From the NCBI RefSeq assembly GCF_017939745.1, contig NZ_JAGKQQ010000001.1:2480001-2544000 (forward strand): DNA of 64,000 bases. The letters run 5' to 3'. How positions within the stretch are numbered: position 1 is the stretch's first letter; each line of letters begins with the position of its first letter. The stretch is from Gemmata palustris. Its GTDB lineage: Bacteria; Planctomycetota; Planctomycetia; Gemmatales; Gemmataceae. The notes under the pieces are model-generated. The model searched no databases, was not told the origin of the DNA, and saw nothing but the letters and a program-made list of their open reading frames with translations. Positions 8,820-19,797 of this stretch are shown here, one piece after another. Made by a program: the position numbers and the translations under genes.

Positions 8820-9598
8820 CAGTATTTCTCGGGGTGTGTTGGTTCGGGCAAGCCGCTCGCTGCATTCGAGTGAACGAGTGACCGGAAAGATTCGTCCCGT
8901 TCGCGCGTCGAATCCGGCGTGATTTCTTCCCGCCCCGTTGCATCAAACGGGATCACGTACCGCACGACGAACAGGAAGAATGTTACGTTGGCGGCAACGC
9001 TGAACAGGTGGAACACCTCGTGGAAGCCGAACCGCAGCGGCCACTCCCACACCATCGGCCATTCGATCAGTTCGCACACCGCGCCGGCGGAATACAGCAC
9101 GCCCCCGGTCCACACCCAGTTCATCGCGCCGCGCCCGACCGCCCGGTAGTAGTGGACGAGCGGGAGCAGCCCGACCCAGCCCATCGCCAGCCCGAGGACG
9201 ACGATCGCCTCGTGGGGCGCTTTTGGCAACAGCCACAGTCCCGCCACCCCGACCGCCGTGGGCACCCACATGCCCAACAAGCAGCACCTCCGCCACCGTC
9301 CCCGGAGTAGGACGACGATCATCGGGGTGTTGGTCCCGGCGATCAGAATGAAGATGGCCGACTGGTCCACGCGCTGGAAGAACCGGAACGCCTCGGGGTT
9401 CTCGTACCGGGTGTACGGCACCCCGTGGAACACGCCGCTGGCCAGATAGAGGAACACCATCGACGCGCCGAACACGGCCACGGCGGGGCGGCGCCCCGAC
9501 CGCACCGGGGTCAACCGGAGCATGATCAGCGTGGCGTAGGCGGCCCAGGCGGCGGCGAACAAATGTGAGGCGGAACTGACCGGGTCGCGTAACTCCAT
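8819..9598 (-). CDS. Hemolysin III / PAQR-family membrane protein
   Basis: 259 residues with about seven membrane segments. It carries the three family signatures: SGVFHG (Ser...His), FFQRVDQSAIFILIAG (Asp) and HEVFHLFSV (HxxxH), the residues that form the zinc site in PAQR proteins. I start at ATG 9598, 5-6 nt after AGGAACTG; the frame is open further upstream but begins with a non-membrane stretch. Bacterial members are often called hemolysin III; a membrane-lipid or metal-hydrolase role is the more likely biology. A charged cytoplasmic tail follows the last helix. Confidence 0.85.
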   Translation of the reverse strand: MELRDPVSSASHLFAAAWAAYATLIMLRLTPVRSGRRPAVAVFGASMVFLYLASGVFHGVPYTRYENPEAFRFFQRVDQSAIFILIAGTNTPMIVVLLRGRWRRCCLLGMWVPTAVGVAGLWLLPKAPHEAIVVLGLAMGWVGLLPLVHYYRAVGRGAMNWVWTGGVLYSAGAVCELIEWPMVWEWPLRFGFHEVFHLFSVAANVTFFLFVVRYVIPFDATGREEITPDSTRERDESFRSLVHSNAASGLPEPTHPEKY

Positions 9599-9701
9599 CT
9601 CAGTTCCTGCTCGCGATCTGGGGATGATGATTGATTTGTTGAGGAGCACGCGGCCCGAGAGACAAGCCCGTGTAGTCCGCCGGCCTCAATCAGAGTGGGA
9701 T

Positions 9702-9875
9702 TTACTTGACCTGCGGGGCGCGCGGGCGCGTGTGAACGGTTTGCTTGGGTTCGGTCGGCTCCGGTGCGGTTCGGAGTTCCGAAAGGTCGTGGAGTTTGGT
9801 TTCTCCCGTCGTGTTCGGACAGCCGTCATCGGCCAGGCGGTACAGGTCGGTGCGCTCGGCGGGTTCTTTGCTCAT
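9702..9875 (-). CDS. 57-residue protein with RLADDGCP motif
   Basis: Starts MSKEPAERTDLYRLADDGCP and ends in a Pro/Thr-rich tail (...PRAPQVK). The motif RLADDGCP recurs in a second small gene at 49023-49124; the two also share the nucleotide run cagccgtcatcggccaggcg on the opposite strand. A good sigma-54-type promoter lies about 33 nt upstream of the ATG (9920-9934). No family recognised and function unknown. The shared motif and promoter class argue that it is a genuine gene. Confidence 0.6.
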   Translation of the reverse strand: MSKEPAERTDLYRLADDGCPNTTGETKLHDLSELRTAPEPTEPKQTVHTRPRAPQVK

Positions 9876-9919
9876 GGCTGTCTCGCAATTGATGGGGATC
9901 AGATCGCGTGTGCCTCAAT

Positions 9920-9934
9920 GCAATCGAGGTGCCG
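9920..9934 (-). promoter_or_regulatory. Sigma-54-type promoter for the RLADDGCP small gene
   Basis: On the minus strand CGGCACCTCGATTGCAT: -24 GGCACC, -12 TTGCA, with exactly 10 nt between GG and GC. The predicted start is about 33 nt before the ATG at 9875. By-eye match only. Confidence 0.5.
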
Positions 9935-10037
9935 CTGCTGACGGTCCGGGTCGAAAGCTCTGTTCATGTGCTTGCGGAATCGTTGAAGGCCGAACGGCGT
10001 CCCCGGCTTCTCGACTCACCTACCAGGAACGGGGCCG

Positions 10038-10502
10038 CTAACGGCCCGAACGGTCCTCTTCCGAAGGCCGTTTCTTATCGTCGCGGTGGACCCACCGGAG
10101 CCACGCGCGCCACAGCGTATCGACGAGCATCAGCAGTTGCTGCGGGTCCACCAGCTTGATGAAGTGCATGTCGAAACCCGCGGCCCTGATCCGCTCGGCT
10201 TCCCGGTCCCCGCTCATTGCGGTAACTGCCACCAAGATGAGGGGGTGATCGTGTGTCTGTTCCCGGAGCCGGATCGCGAGTTCGTCCCCGTCCATGTTCG
10301 GCATGTTCAGGTCGATGAGGCACACACTCGGCCGGAAAGTCACGGCCTCGGCAAGGGCGCTCGGCCCGTCGTAGCAGGCACGTGGCTCGAACCCGAACAG
10401 GCGGAGCAGGTCTACTGACGAGTCGGGCACGTCCCGGTTGTCATCGACATAGAGCACCCGCAGGGGCGGGTTCTCCTCCGGATGGGTGTTGTGGCGGAAC
10501 AC
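10038..10502 (-). CDS. Stand-alone response-regulator receiver
   Basis: A single CheY-like receiver with no output domain. The acidic pair is in LYVDDN, the phosphoacceptor Asp in CLIDLNMPNMDG, the switch Thr in VAVTAM and the Lys in FIKLVDP. A charged tail (HRDDKKRPSEEDRSGR) ends the protein. I prefer a GTG start at 10502 (GGAAG upstream); a longer start at 10580 is possible. No kinase is adjacent. One of four orphan receivers in the window with the same style (about 140 residues, C-terminal leucine-rich helix). Confidence 0.8.
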   Translation of the reverse strand: MFRHNTHPEENPPLRVLYVDDNRDVPDSSVDLLRLFGFEPRACYDGPSALAEAVTFRPSVCLIDLNMPNMDGDELAIRLREQTHDHPLILVAVTAMSGDREAERIRAAGFDMHFIKLVDPQQLLMLVDTLWRAWLRWVHRDDKKRPSEEDRSGR

Positions 10503-10740
10503 GTCAATCACTTCCAGCAGCACGTATTGTTGGTCACCGGACGCGGGCCGCGGAACCGCGGACGATCCAAGAGATCGCAAGTCGTGTGCCGTGATTCGAG
10601 ATGGTTTCCCATCTGGAGAGGGGAGATGAAGGATATGCAGAACTAAAAGTTAATTATTCGCTCGACCGGAGCGTCAGAGGCGCAGTCAACCAAAGGCCCC
10701 GGCTCTCGGGTCGTTACAGCGTGGCGAACCGGAGCACGTA

Positions 10741-11154
10741 TTAACCCACTTCGGCGGACGCTTCGGCTAACCGCTTCAGCAGATCCATCAGTACGCCGGG
10801 CTCGACCGGCTTCAGCAGGTGGAAGTCGATTCCCGTCTCCTCCGATTGTCGGCGCTCTTGGACCAGCCCACAGGTGGTGACCGCAACGTAAACCGGTTGG
10901 TGGTCCGCGAAGCGGTCGCGCAACTGCCGGACCAGTTCCCATCCGTCCATACCGGGCAGCCGGAGTTCCAGGATCACGACGTCGGGGCGCTCGGCCGCTA
11001 GTGCCGTTCCCCCGTCATACGCCGTTTGTACGCCGTGCCCGCAGATGCGCAGGAGGTCGGCGAGGCTGTCGGCGCTGTCACGGAAGTCATCGACAATGAG
11101 GACTGAAATAGAGGGCGACTCGCCAAAAGGGCAAGAACCCGTGGTGGGTGGCAT
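10741..11154 (-). CDS. Stand-alone receiver with Glu in place of the phosphoacceptor Asp
   Basis: 137-residue CheY-like protein. The acidic pair (LIVDDF), switch Thr (VAVTTC) and Lys (LLKPVEP) are intact, but the acceptor position reads VVILELRLPGMDGWE, with Glu where paralogs have Asp (compare [15 protein letters not shown] at 53.2 kb). Glu is expected to block phosphorylation or mimic it. It may be constitutively active or act as a non-phosphorylated scaffold. Start ATG 11154, just after GAGGGG. Separated from the preceding receiver by about 240 bp. Confidence 0.82.
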   Translation of the reverse strand: MPPTTGSCPFGESPSISVLIVDDFRDSADSLADLLRICGHGVQTAYDGGTALAAERPDVVILELRLPGMDGWELVRQLRDRFADHQPVYVAVTTCGLVQERRQSEETGIDFHLLKPVEPGVLMDLLKRLAEASAEVG

Positions 11155-11310
11155 TGGCCCCTCGCGTCATTGGTCCGGCGGAGCGGACGTTAGGCGCGAG
11201 GTGCCCGAGGCATCTGAGGCGGGTAACGTGAGGCTATTGTACGCCACCGTACCCGCCCAGCGCGAACAATACACCGGCTTTGAACCGGTGCTTGTGCCGC
11301 CTGTCCGCGA

Positions 11311-12483
11311 TTACGGCTTGAGAACGACCTTGATGCACCCGTCCTTCTTGTCCCGGAACGTCTTGTACGCGGCCGGCGCGTCGGCCAGCGGCAACTTGTG
11401 TGTGATGACGAAAGACGGGTCGATTTCGCCCTTCTCGATCTTGTCGAGTAGCGGCCGCAGGTACCGCTGGACGTGGGTCTGACCCGACTTCATAGTCAGT
11501 CCCTTGTTCATGAACGCGCCGAACGGGATTTTGTCCGGGAACCCGACATACACGCCCGGCACCGAGATGGTTCCCGCCTTGCGGCAGCACATGATCGCCT
11601 CGCGCAGGACGTGCGCGCGGTCCGTGGTCAGCCCGACCGTGGCCTTCGCCTTGTCGAGGACCGAGTCGATGGTGCCGGCTGCGTGGGCCTCGCACCCGAC
11701 CGCGTCGATGCACCGGTCCGGGCCGCGCCCTTTCGTCATCTCCTGAAGCTGGTCGTAGACGCTCACCTTGTCGAAGTTGATGGTTTCGGCCTTCCCGTGT
11801 TCCTCGGCCATCTTGAGCCGCTCGGGCACCCGGTCGATGGCGATCACCCGCCCGGCCCCGAGCATCCACGCGCTCTTGATCGCGAACTGGGCGACCGGGC
11901 CGCACCCCCACACCGCGACCGTGTCGCCCTTCTCGATGCACGCGTTCTCGGCGGCCATGTACCCGGTAGGGAAGATGTCCGAGAGGAACAGCACCTTCTC
12001 GTCGGGCAGGTCGGACTCGATCTTAATCGGCCCGACGTCGGCGTGCGGCACTCGAAGGAACTCGGCCTGTCCGCCCGCGTACCCGCCCACGAGGTGCGAA
12101 AACCCGAACAGCCCGGCCGGGGAGTGGCCCATCGCCTTTTCGGCGACCTTGGCGTTCGGGTTCGTGGTGTCACAGCACGAGAACAGGGTCTTCTGGCAAA
12201 AGAAGCACGACCCGCAGGAAATGGTGAACGGCACCACCACGCGGTCGCCCTTCTTGAGTTTGGTAACCTTGCTGCCCACCTCGATGACGACGCCCATCGG
12301 CTCGTGCCCGAGGATGTCGCCCTTCTCCATCCCCGGCTGGTAGCCGTCCAGGAGGTGTAGGTCGGACCCGCAGATGGCGGTCGAGGTGATCTTGATGAGG
12401 GCGTCGCTCGGTTGCTCGATCTTGGCGTCGGGAACGGAATCGACGCGGACGTCACCGCTACCGTGCCAGCAGAGGGCCTTCAT
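11311..12483 (-). CDS. Zinc-dependent alcohol dehydrogenase, formaldehyde-dehydrogenase-like
   Basis: 390-residue medium-chain dehydrogenase. The catalytic zinc site is suggested by CGSDLH and GHEPMGVV, and the structural-zinc loop by [18 protein letters not shown] binding is in [27 protein letters not shown]. The family resembles glutathione-independent or class III-like FDH enzymes common in soil bacteria; the substrate is not settled by sequence. The gene lies 38 bp downstream of a hypothetical gene that itself follows katE by 79 bp, so the three probably form one operon. ATG 12483 chosen from the conserved MKALCWHG start. Confidence 0.88.
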   Translation of the reverse strand: MKALCWHGSGDVRVDSVPDAKIEQPSDALIKITSTAICGSDLHLLDGYQPGMEKGDILGHEPMGVVIEVGSKVTKLKKGDRVVVPFTISCGSCFFCQKTLFSCCDTTNPNAKVAEKAMGHSPAGLFGFSHLVGGYAGGQAEFLRVPHADVGPIKIESDLPDEKVLFLSDIFPTGYMAAENACIEKGDTVAVWGCGPVAQFAIKSAWMLGAGRVIAIDRVPERLKMAEEHGKAETINFDKVSVYDQLQEMTKGRGPDRCIDAVGCEAHAAGTIDSVLDKAKATVGLTTDRAHVLREAIMCCRKAGTISVPGVYVGFPDKIPFGAFMNKGLTMKSGQTHVQRYLRPLLDKIEKGEIDPSFVITHKLPLADAPAAYKTFRDKKDGCIKVVLKP

Positions 12484-12521
12484 AATGAGCTTTCGTGGTT
12501 GGGAGACTGAGCGAATGGGTA

Positions 12522-13037
12522 TCAACCGAGGGGTCCTTTGCCCGTGGACCGCTTGCGGGCCGTTGGACGCTCGTCCGTCGTAACCCCGACAAGCACGGGC
12601 GCGGGAGGGAGCGTCGCGAAGTCGAGCGGGCGGTCCTGTAACCAGTCCGTTCGGCCGCCGGTCAGGGCAACGTCGACCGTGGCCACGTACAGACGAACGC
12701 CGCCGACGATCGGACCCGGTCCCGATCCGCTCCGGACGATCCGCAGGTGGCCGGCGGGGTAGCCCGCGAACGGGCGGTCGTTGTGGCACCCCTGAAGACC
12801 CGCGAGCACCTCCTCGGAGTGGCCGATCTCAATGCGGTGGTACGGCTCGTCCGCAAACCTCACGGTACCGGCCGGGAGAACGAGGGCTCCAAAAGCCGCG
12901 CGCACCGCTTCTTCAAAGGAACGCAGCCGCAGCACCGGGGCGGGACCGACCGGGGCCGCCGCGCTTAACCGCGTGTCGATGCCGAACGGGAGCGCCAGTC
13001 CGATGGCCGTGAGGACGGATCGCCGGTCGTGGGACAT
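12522..13037 (-). CDS. Secreted hypothetical protein between katE and the dehydrogenase
   Basis: 171 residues. The N-terminus [19 protein letters not shown] looks like a Tat-type or Sec signal (RR then hydrophobic), with cleavage likely near SAAAP. The mature part ([38 protein letters not shown]) ends in a basic tail. No family recognised. Tight spacing on both sides suggests co-expression with catalase and dehydrogenase. Confidence 0.65.
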   Translation of the reverse strand: MSHDRRSVLTAIGLALPFGIDTRLSAAAPVGPAPVLRLRSFEEAVRAAFGALVLPAGTVRFADEPYHRIEIGHSEEVLAGLQGCHNDRPFAGYPAGHLRIVRSGSGPGPIVGGVRLYVATVDVALTGGRTDWLQDRPLDFATLPPAPVLVGVTTDERPTARKRSTGKGPLG

Positions 13038-13116
13038 CGTCGTTGCTCTTGTGAGTGATTTGGGGTGGAGAATGAGAGCGGGATCGGCGCGCCGAACCCG
13101 CTCCGTAACGATCCGC

Positions 13117-15204
<2,088 letters not shown>

Positions 15205-15254
15205 AGGAGTCGTCCTGCTCGAAGGATTGGTGCGAGTTGCGGATCAGGTGAGAA

Positions 15255-15664
15255 GCGCTTGCAAATCGCGCTCCAAAGGGCGGCGGGCTCACCTCGTTAC
15301 CCGCGTCCCTTCGCTGTGTCCCGTGCGAGTTGGTGCGCGAGTCGAGGGACTGGTCCCTCTTCCGCCACATAAACTGCACGTCCTTGCCCGCGGCCGCAGC
15401 GTACAACTCTTCCCACACCGCTTTGCACGTCTCCGGCGTCTTCCCCTACTGAGCGGTACGAATCAAACCGTCATAGTCGGAGACGACCGTGCAGGGACCG
15501 TCGGCTATCTTCACGGCTTCGACGAGTGCGCGGAGTTCCATCTCGTAGCTCGACGTGCCGTCCTGCCGACCCGACGCGGCGCGCGTGGTCACGGCCGCCC
15601 GGCCGCCGACCCGGGTCTGATCATTGAAGGTTCCATCGGTGTGTATTTCCGTGCGCCCGGGCAT
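15255..15664 (-). pseudogene. Degenerate RNase H-like gene
   Basis: From ATG 15664: MPGRTEIHTDGTFND..., SYEMELRALVEA, CTVVSDYDG. These correspond to the first Asp, the Glu and the second Asp of the RNase HI active site. A TAG at 15448-15446 cuts the frame after RTAQ, but the same frame continues with CKAVWEELYAAAAGKDVQFMW, the expected alpha-D/beta-5 region, before losing resemblance around 15255. A 72-residue product would lack the C-terminal third, so I call it a pseudogene. Its tail overlaps the katE promoter region. Confidence 0.65.
15261..15275 (-). promoter_or_regulatory. Sigma-54-type promoter for katE
   Basis: Minus strand TTGGAGCGCGATTTGCAA: GG and GC exactly 10 nt apart, -12 element TTGCA perfect, -24 element GGAGCG against GGCACG. 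The predicted start leaves a leader of about 46 nt. Confidence 0.4.
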
Positions 15665-15762
15665 GCGGCGAGAGTGTCATAGGCGGGGCGCTCGCGCAAG
15701 CGGAGACGAAACGAAGGAACCGGCGGCGCGGGCCACCGCTTCCTCTCTGGCGAGCCGTTCGG

Positions 15763-16221
15763 TTACGGGCGGACGATGACCGGCGGCCCGAGGCGCCGCA
15801 GCTCGCGCGGGGTCACGCCGTAATACTTGTACACCTCGGTGCGGTACGTCGGGGTGTAGAAGCTCGGGTACGTGGTGGCCGTGTAGGTCGGGATCACCTT
15901 GTACTGGTCGGCGGTCAGTGCCAGCACGGCCATGCGCTTCTCGACGTTGAACTTGGCGGCCTCGAACGGCACGGTGAACAGCTTGCCGCCGTTCTCGACG
16001 ATCAGGTACTCCAGGTTCCCGGCGTCGTCGAACACGAGGTCATCGACGGTGCCGACAGCGGTATCGCCCGCGATCAAGATCTTGGTGCCCAACACCTGCT
16101 TGGCCCGGTAATGGTTGTGGTTGTGGGCCGCCGGCGGTGCGGGCGGCTGCGCGGACGCCACGGACGCACCGAACAGGAGGGCGGTCAACGCGCCGGTGCG
16201 CAGGAGGGTGCTCGTCATCAT
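15763..16221 (-). CDS. Secreted PRC-barrel protein
   Basis: 152 residues. Sec signal peptide (hydrophobic run, then ASVASAQPPAPP). The PRC-barrel is about residues 37-100 (KILIAGDTAVGTVDDLVFDDAGNLEYLIVENGGKLFTVPF). The Tyr/Thr-rich C-terminus ends KYYGVTPRELRRLGPPVIVRP. ATG 16221 follows AAGGAG. PRC-barrel proteins of this kind often appear in stress clusters next to catalase and YflT-like proteins, and an envelope location is expected. Predicted sigma-54 promoter about 285 nt upstream, implying a long leader. Confidence 0.8.
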   Translation of the reverse strand: MMTSTLLRTGALTALLFGASVASAQPPAPPAAHNHNHYRAKQVLGTKILIAGDTAVGTVDDLVFDDAGNLEYLIVENGGKLFTVPFEAAKFNVEKRMAVLALTADQYKVIPTYTATTYPSFYTPTYRTEVYKYYGVTPRELRRLGPPVIVRP

Positions 16222-16391
16222 CTCAGACTCCTTCAACATGGACGGAACGGATTCAAACAGGAGCAGCCGCCGACACTTCCATGCCGGCAGCCGCCTCGTC
16301 GTCGACAAGAGTGAGCACTTACCGCTCCGTGAGCCGGGCGCGCCCGAAGATAGAGACCTTTCGGGGTGGAAAAGGCTGCGAGGGAAAGAGG

Positions 16392-16417
16392 AAGCCGGTA
16401 CCCGAAGGCACCGGCTT
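16392..16417 (-). other. Leader hairpin upstream of the PRC-barrel gene
   Basis: An 8-bp inverted repeat (AAGCCGGT...ACCGGCTT, 10-nt loop) lies inside the predicted leader of the PRC-barrel transcript, followed on that strand by a pyrimidine-rich stretch CCTCTTTCCCT. It may be an attenuator or a processing element; it could also terminate an unseen plus-strand RNA. Confidence 0.3.
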
Positions 16418-16505
16418 TCGTTGATAGGTTGGGGGACGGGTGGTGAGGCATGTGAAACGGGCCGGGGGACCTGGCCCGATTTGCTGTTCGACGATGGAGA
16501 GTAAA

Positions 16506-16520
16506 GCAGACGGCGTGCCA
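16506..16520 (-). promoter_or_regulatory. Sigma-54-type promoter for the PRC-barrel gene
   Basis: Minus strand CTGGCACGCCGTCTGCTTT: full TGGCACG at -24, CTGCT at -12, correct GG-N10-GC spacing. The gene start is 285 nt away. It faces a second such promoter (16568-16583) in the opposite direction. Confidence 0.5.
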
Positions 16521-16567
16521 GTGCTCCGCCTGGAGGTGAGGTGTCAATCGGCGCGGGACTTGAATCC

Positions 16568-16583
16568 TGGCACGATCGATGCA
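16568..16583 (+). promoter_or_regulatory. Sigma-54-type promoter for the YflT-like stress gene
   Basis: TGGCACGATCGATGCA: complete -24 TGGCACG, -12 ATGCA (one mismatch), correct spacing. Predicted transcript start near 16594, about 56 nt before the ATG. Confidence 0.55.
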
Positions 16584-16649
16584 ACTGTCCGCGTGCCTCC
16601 GCCCGGCTCATTCGCCACGCGGATCACTCTCCACAACGAGATCGCAACA

Positions 16650-17165
16650 ATGGCAACGGCAACAGTGCGTGCAACGACGGTCGGCGTGTTCGCAACCCGT
16701 GAGGCCGCGGACCGCGCGGTCGCCGATCTGAAGAAGGCCGGTTACCGGGACGATCAGATCGGTTTGGTCGGTAAGAACGCGGACGGGAAGACGGTGAAGA
16801 CGGACGGGGCGGGCGAAACGAACGCCGGTGAAGGCGCGGCGATCGGTGTCGCGGCAGGTGCGGGTGTCGCGGGCCTTGTATCGCTGGGCGTGTCGTTCGG
16901 GGTGATCCCGGTGATCGGCCCGATCCTCGCGATGGGGCCGCTTGCGGCGGCCCTCGTGAGCGCGGCGGGCGGGGCGGCCGTGGCGGGCCTCGCCGGGGCA
17001 CTCATCGGCTGGGGCATCCCGGAAGCGGACGCCAAGTATTACGAGGGCGAGGTCAACGCCGGGCGGTTCCTGGTGACGGTGGACCGGGGTGACCGGGCCG
17101 ACGACACCCGTGGGGTGTTCACCAAGCACGGCGGGTACGACCGGGCGACCGCTCCGACCATGTAA
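16650..17165 (+). CDS. General stress protein, YflT-like/heat-induced domain with glycine-zipper membrane segment
   Basis: 171 residues. The N-terminus VGVFATREAADRAVADLKKAGYRDDQIGLVG (about residues 11-41) is the YflT/GSP17M-like fold. A long Gly/Ala-rich hydrophobic stretch (about 66-125) resembles a glycine-zipper membrane hairpin. The C-terminus YYEGEVNAGRFLVTVD is also typical. ATG 16650 chosen from the conserved MATATVRATTVGVF start. Likely membrane-associated and stress-induced; molecular activity unknown. Confidence 0.82.
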   Translation: MATATVRATTVGVFATREAADRAVADLKKAGYRDDQIGLVGKNADGKTVKTDGAGETNAGEGAAIGVAAGAGVAGLVSLGVSFGVIPVIGPILAMGPLAAALVSAAGGAAVAGLAGALIGWGIPEADAKYYEGEVNAGRFLVTVDRGDRADDTRGVFTKHGGYDRATAPTM

Positions 17166-17188
17166 CCCGCTTGCGGGTCGACGAACGG

Positions 17189-17216
17189 CGAGCCGGGATC
17201 TCCCGGCTCGTTTTCG
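17189..17216 (+). terminator. Intrinsic terminator after the YflT-like gene
   Basis: A perfect 10-bp stem (CGAGCCGGGA/TCCCGGCTCG, minimal loop) followed by TTTTCGTT, 23 nt after the stop codon. It also sits between two convergent genes. Confidence 0.8.
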
Positions 17217-17225
17217 TTGGTACGG

Positions 17226-17765
17226 TCAGGCCGGGCCGGGTTCGCTCGACGGTTCTTCTTCCGTCCGGGACCGCTTCAATTCGTCGGCGATCAACTCGAC
17301 CTGAGTAGTTTGGATCATTTCTCGAAGTTCCGGGTCCTTGGCCGCCGCGCCGAGACCGAGCTTCGTGTGAATCTCCCGGAGCATCTCCAGCATCTTGGTC
17401 GTCTCCTGCTCGGCGAGGAGCCCGATCTGCAGGTGCAGCTCCGCCTGCTCGGCCGACTCCCGCCCCTGCCGGTTCTGGGCCATGAGCACCACGGTGGACA
17501 GGACGATGGCCTCGACCGCGAGGACGAAGTTCAGGAACTCGAACGGGAACGGGTCGATGTGGCCGATCCCGGGCACCGCGTTGATGCCCACCCACACACC
17601 AACAACCACGACTTGCGCCACCAGGAAGCGGTGGCTCCCGACGAACCCGCTGATCGCGTCGGTGATCCGATCGATGCGGCTGCGCCCACTGCGCACCTGG
17701 GCCGCGAGGTCGCGGACGGCGGCGATGTTGCGGCTCACAGCGCCGGAGAGCAGATGTTCGGACAT
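17226..17765 (-). CDS. DUF1003 family membrane protein
   Basis: 179 residues. Two membrane segments (about 47-67 and 79-98) are followed by NRQGRESAEQAELHLQIGLLAEQETTKMLEMLREIH, the hallmark of DUF1003 (CRP1-like). An acidic tail closes it. ATG 17765. It is divergent from the AI-2E-type gene across a 166-bp interval that holds one strong and one weaker sigma-54-type promoter. Function unknown. Confidence 0.85.
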   Translation of the reverse strand: MSEHLLSGAVSRNIAAVRDLAAQVRSGRSRIDRITDAISGFVGSHRFLVAQVVVVGVWVGINAVPGIGHIDPFPFEFLNFVLAVEAIVLSTVVLMAQNRQGRESAEQAELHLQIGLLAEQETTKMLEMLREIHTKLGLGAAAKDPELREMIQTTQVELIADELKRSRTEEEPSSEPGPA

Positions 17766-17820
17766 TCGAGTTCCTCACTTCGGGAGCGCGGGCCGTTCAC
17801 ACGCGGGGTTTGCCGGTCAT

Positions 17821-17835
17821 GCATCTTAGGCTCCC
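17821..17835 (-). promoter_or_regulatory. Possible sigma-54-type promoter for the DUF1003 gene
   Basis: Minus strand GGGAGCCTAAGATGCA: correct GG-N10-GC spacing, -12 ATGCA good, -24 GGAGCC weak. The weakest of the set and could be chance. Confidence 0.25.
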
Positions 17836-17879
17836 CGACACGACGGTTCGCGCGCCGTACCGGGACCGCCGTTCGACAG

Positions 17880-17895
17880 CGGCACGGCCCTTGCT
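17880..17895 (+). promoter_or_regulatory. Sigma-54-type promoter for the AI-2E-type permease
   Basis: CGGCACGGCCCTTGCT: GGCACG at -24 and TTGCT at -12, exact spacing. Predicted start near 17906, 26 nt before the ATG. One of the best matches in the window. Confidence 0.55.
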
Positions 17896-17931
17896 CCGCG
17901 CACCCGGTGCGACCTCCTCGGAGAACTACAT

Positions 17932-19745
17932 ATGAGCCGCCCCAAACCCGTCTCCGTCCGCCCCTTACCCGTTGCGGGGGAGAAGGCCTTCTACCGTCTC
18001 GGTGTCATCCTGATGACCGTCGGGATTCTGTACTGGGCGCAGACGGTCCTGCTCCCACTGGCACTGGCGATCCTGTTCGCGTTCGCCCTCACCCCGGTTG
18101 CGGGGTGGTTGGAGCGCCGCCGCCTCGGCCGGGTTCCGGCGGCGCTGCTCTCGACCGGTGGGGCGATCGCTTTGCTCGCCGGAGTGCTTACGGTTGCCGA
18201 GCGGCAGACCGAGCGCCTGATCACCGACCTGCGGGGGGACGCGTACCAGAAGAACATCGCCCATAAGCTCGACCCGCTCCTCGACCTGGTCCACCGGCTC
18301 GACCGGCTGGAGGACGCGGTCACCCCCGAGTCACCCCCGAAGCCGCCGGACGAAGGGCCGAAGCCGACCGACCCGCCGACCCCGGTGCTCGTCAAGCAGT
18401 CGGGCAACGGGGTGCTCGCGTGGCTCCCGTCGCTCGCCCGCCCCGCGGCCGAGGTGGCGGCCACGCTCCTGCTCGTCGCCGTGCTCACCACGTTCATGCT
18501 GGTGCAGCGGGCGGGGACCCGCGACCGGCTGCTCGGTCTGGCCCGCCGGCGCCAGTTGACCACCACCACGCGGGCGCTGGACGACGCGGCGGAGCGGGTC
18601 GGCCGGTTCCTGCTGTTGCAGGCCGCCACGAACGCCACAATGGGCCTCATCATGGGGGTCGGGTTGGCGCTGATCGGGGTTCCTTACGCGCCGCTGTGGG
18701 GGATGCTCACGGCCGGGCTCCGGTTCTTGCCGTATGTGGGCATCTGGCTGTCGGCACTGTTCCCATTCGTACTGGCGCTGGCCGTGTTCCCGGGGTGGGG
18801 ACCGGCGCTCCTCGTCGTGCACTGTACGGCGGGTTCGATCTAGTGATGAGCAACGTGGTAGAGCCGCTGCTGTTCGGACACGGGACCGGGGTGTCGTCGC
18901 TGGCGCTGCTCATGGCAACGGTGTTCTGGGCGTTCCTGTGGGGGCCGGTCGGACTACTGCTGGCGGTCCCGCTGACCGTGTGTCTGGTCGTGCTGGGCGA
19001 GCACATCCCGTCGCTCGGGTTCCTGCGCACGCTCCTCGGCGACGCCCCGGATGTGGACTCGGGGGCGCTGTTCTTCCACCGGGCGCTGGTCGGGGATTAC
19101 GACGGCGCGGAGGTGCTCATCGGGGAACTCGCCGACGCGCCGCTCGCCGACGTGTACGGCAAGGTGCTGATGCCGGCGCTCGCCCAGGCGAAGGCCGAGC
19201 GCGAGCGCGGGGACCTGGAGCGGGAAGAAGAGGGGCGCGTGTACCGGGGTGTGCGTGCGGTGCTCAAGGGAGCTCTGGCCTCGCGCCGACCGGCCGTGTC
19301 CGCTGGGAACGGGCCGATTGTGATCGGGTGCGCGGCGCAAGGGATCGGGGACCGGATCGCACTTGGGATGCTCGGGGACCTGGTGGCCGAGGCGGGCGGG
19401 GAGTTGGTTGTGGTGCCGGCCGCGAAATTGGTGGAAGAAGTCCGAGTGCGGACCGGGAAGAAGGGGAACATAACGGTGTGCCTGGTGGCACTCGCACCGG
19501 GCGGATTGAGCCGGGCGGCACGGCTGAGCGAACAAGTTCGGTCGGCGAAGGCGACAATCGTGGTCGGCCGATGGGGGAAAGAAGCGGACACAGTATCGGC
19601 CGAGAAACTCCTGAAGTCGGCCGGCGCGACACAGATCACGTGGACGTTGGCGGAGACGCTCAGCGCGCTGTTACCGGCAAAACCCGAGGTCCGTAAGCCG
19701 GAGCCGAATGCGCCGAAAAAGCCCGTTCCGGTCGGGGCGAAATAG
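17932..19745 (+). pseudogene. AI-2E family transporter with C-terminal extension, split by a one-base deletion
   Basis: The first frame (17932-18843) gives 303 residues of a PerM/YdiK-type AI-2E permease (VLLPLALAILFAFALTPVAGWLERRRLGRVPAAL, later PYAPLWGMLTAGLRFLPYVG) and ends in an artificial tail. The next frame resumes exactly in register with family sequence: ALYGGFDLVMSNVVEPLLFG, WGPVGLLLAVPLTVCLVVLGEH, then a soluble extension of about 250 residues ending at 19745. Adding one G at 18818-18820 (gtcgtg-g-cactg) restores one 604-residue protein. Either a sequencing error or a fresh mutation; the extension keeps good codon use, so the gene was recently intact. Confidence 0.8.
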
Positions 19746-19797
19746 GGAGCCAAGAAAGCATACAGAGCAGACAGGAAGAGGGGACGACGAGGGCTCC

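Noticed and set aside
17119-17778. 219-codon minus frame overlapping DUF1003
   Set aside because: Other frame of the DUF1003 gene; the 179-residue frame has the conserved sequence and membrane helices.
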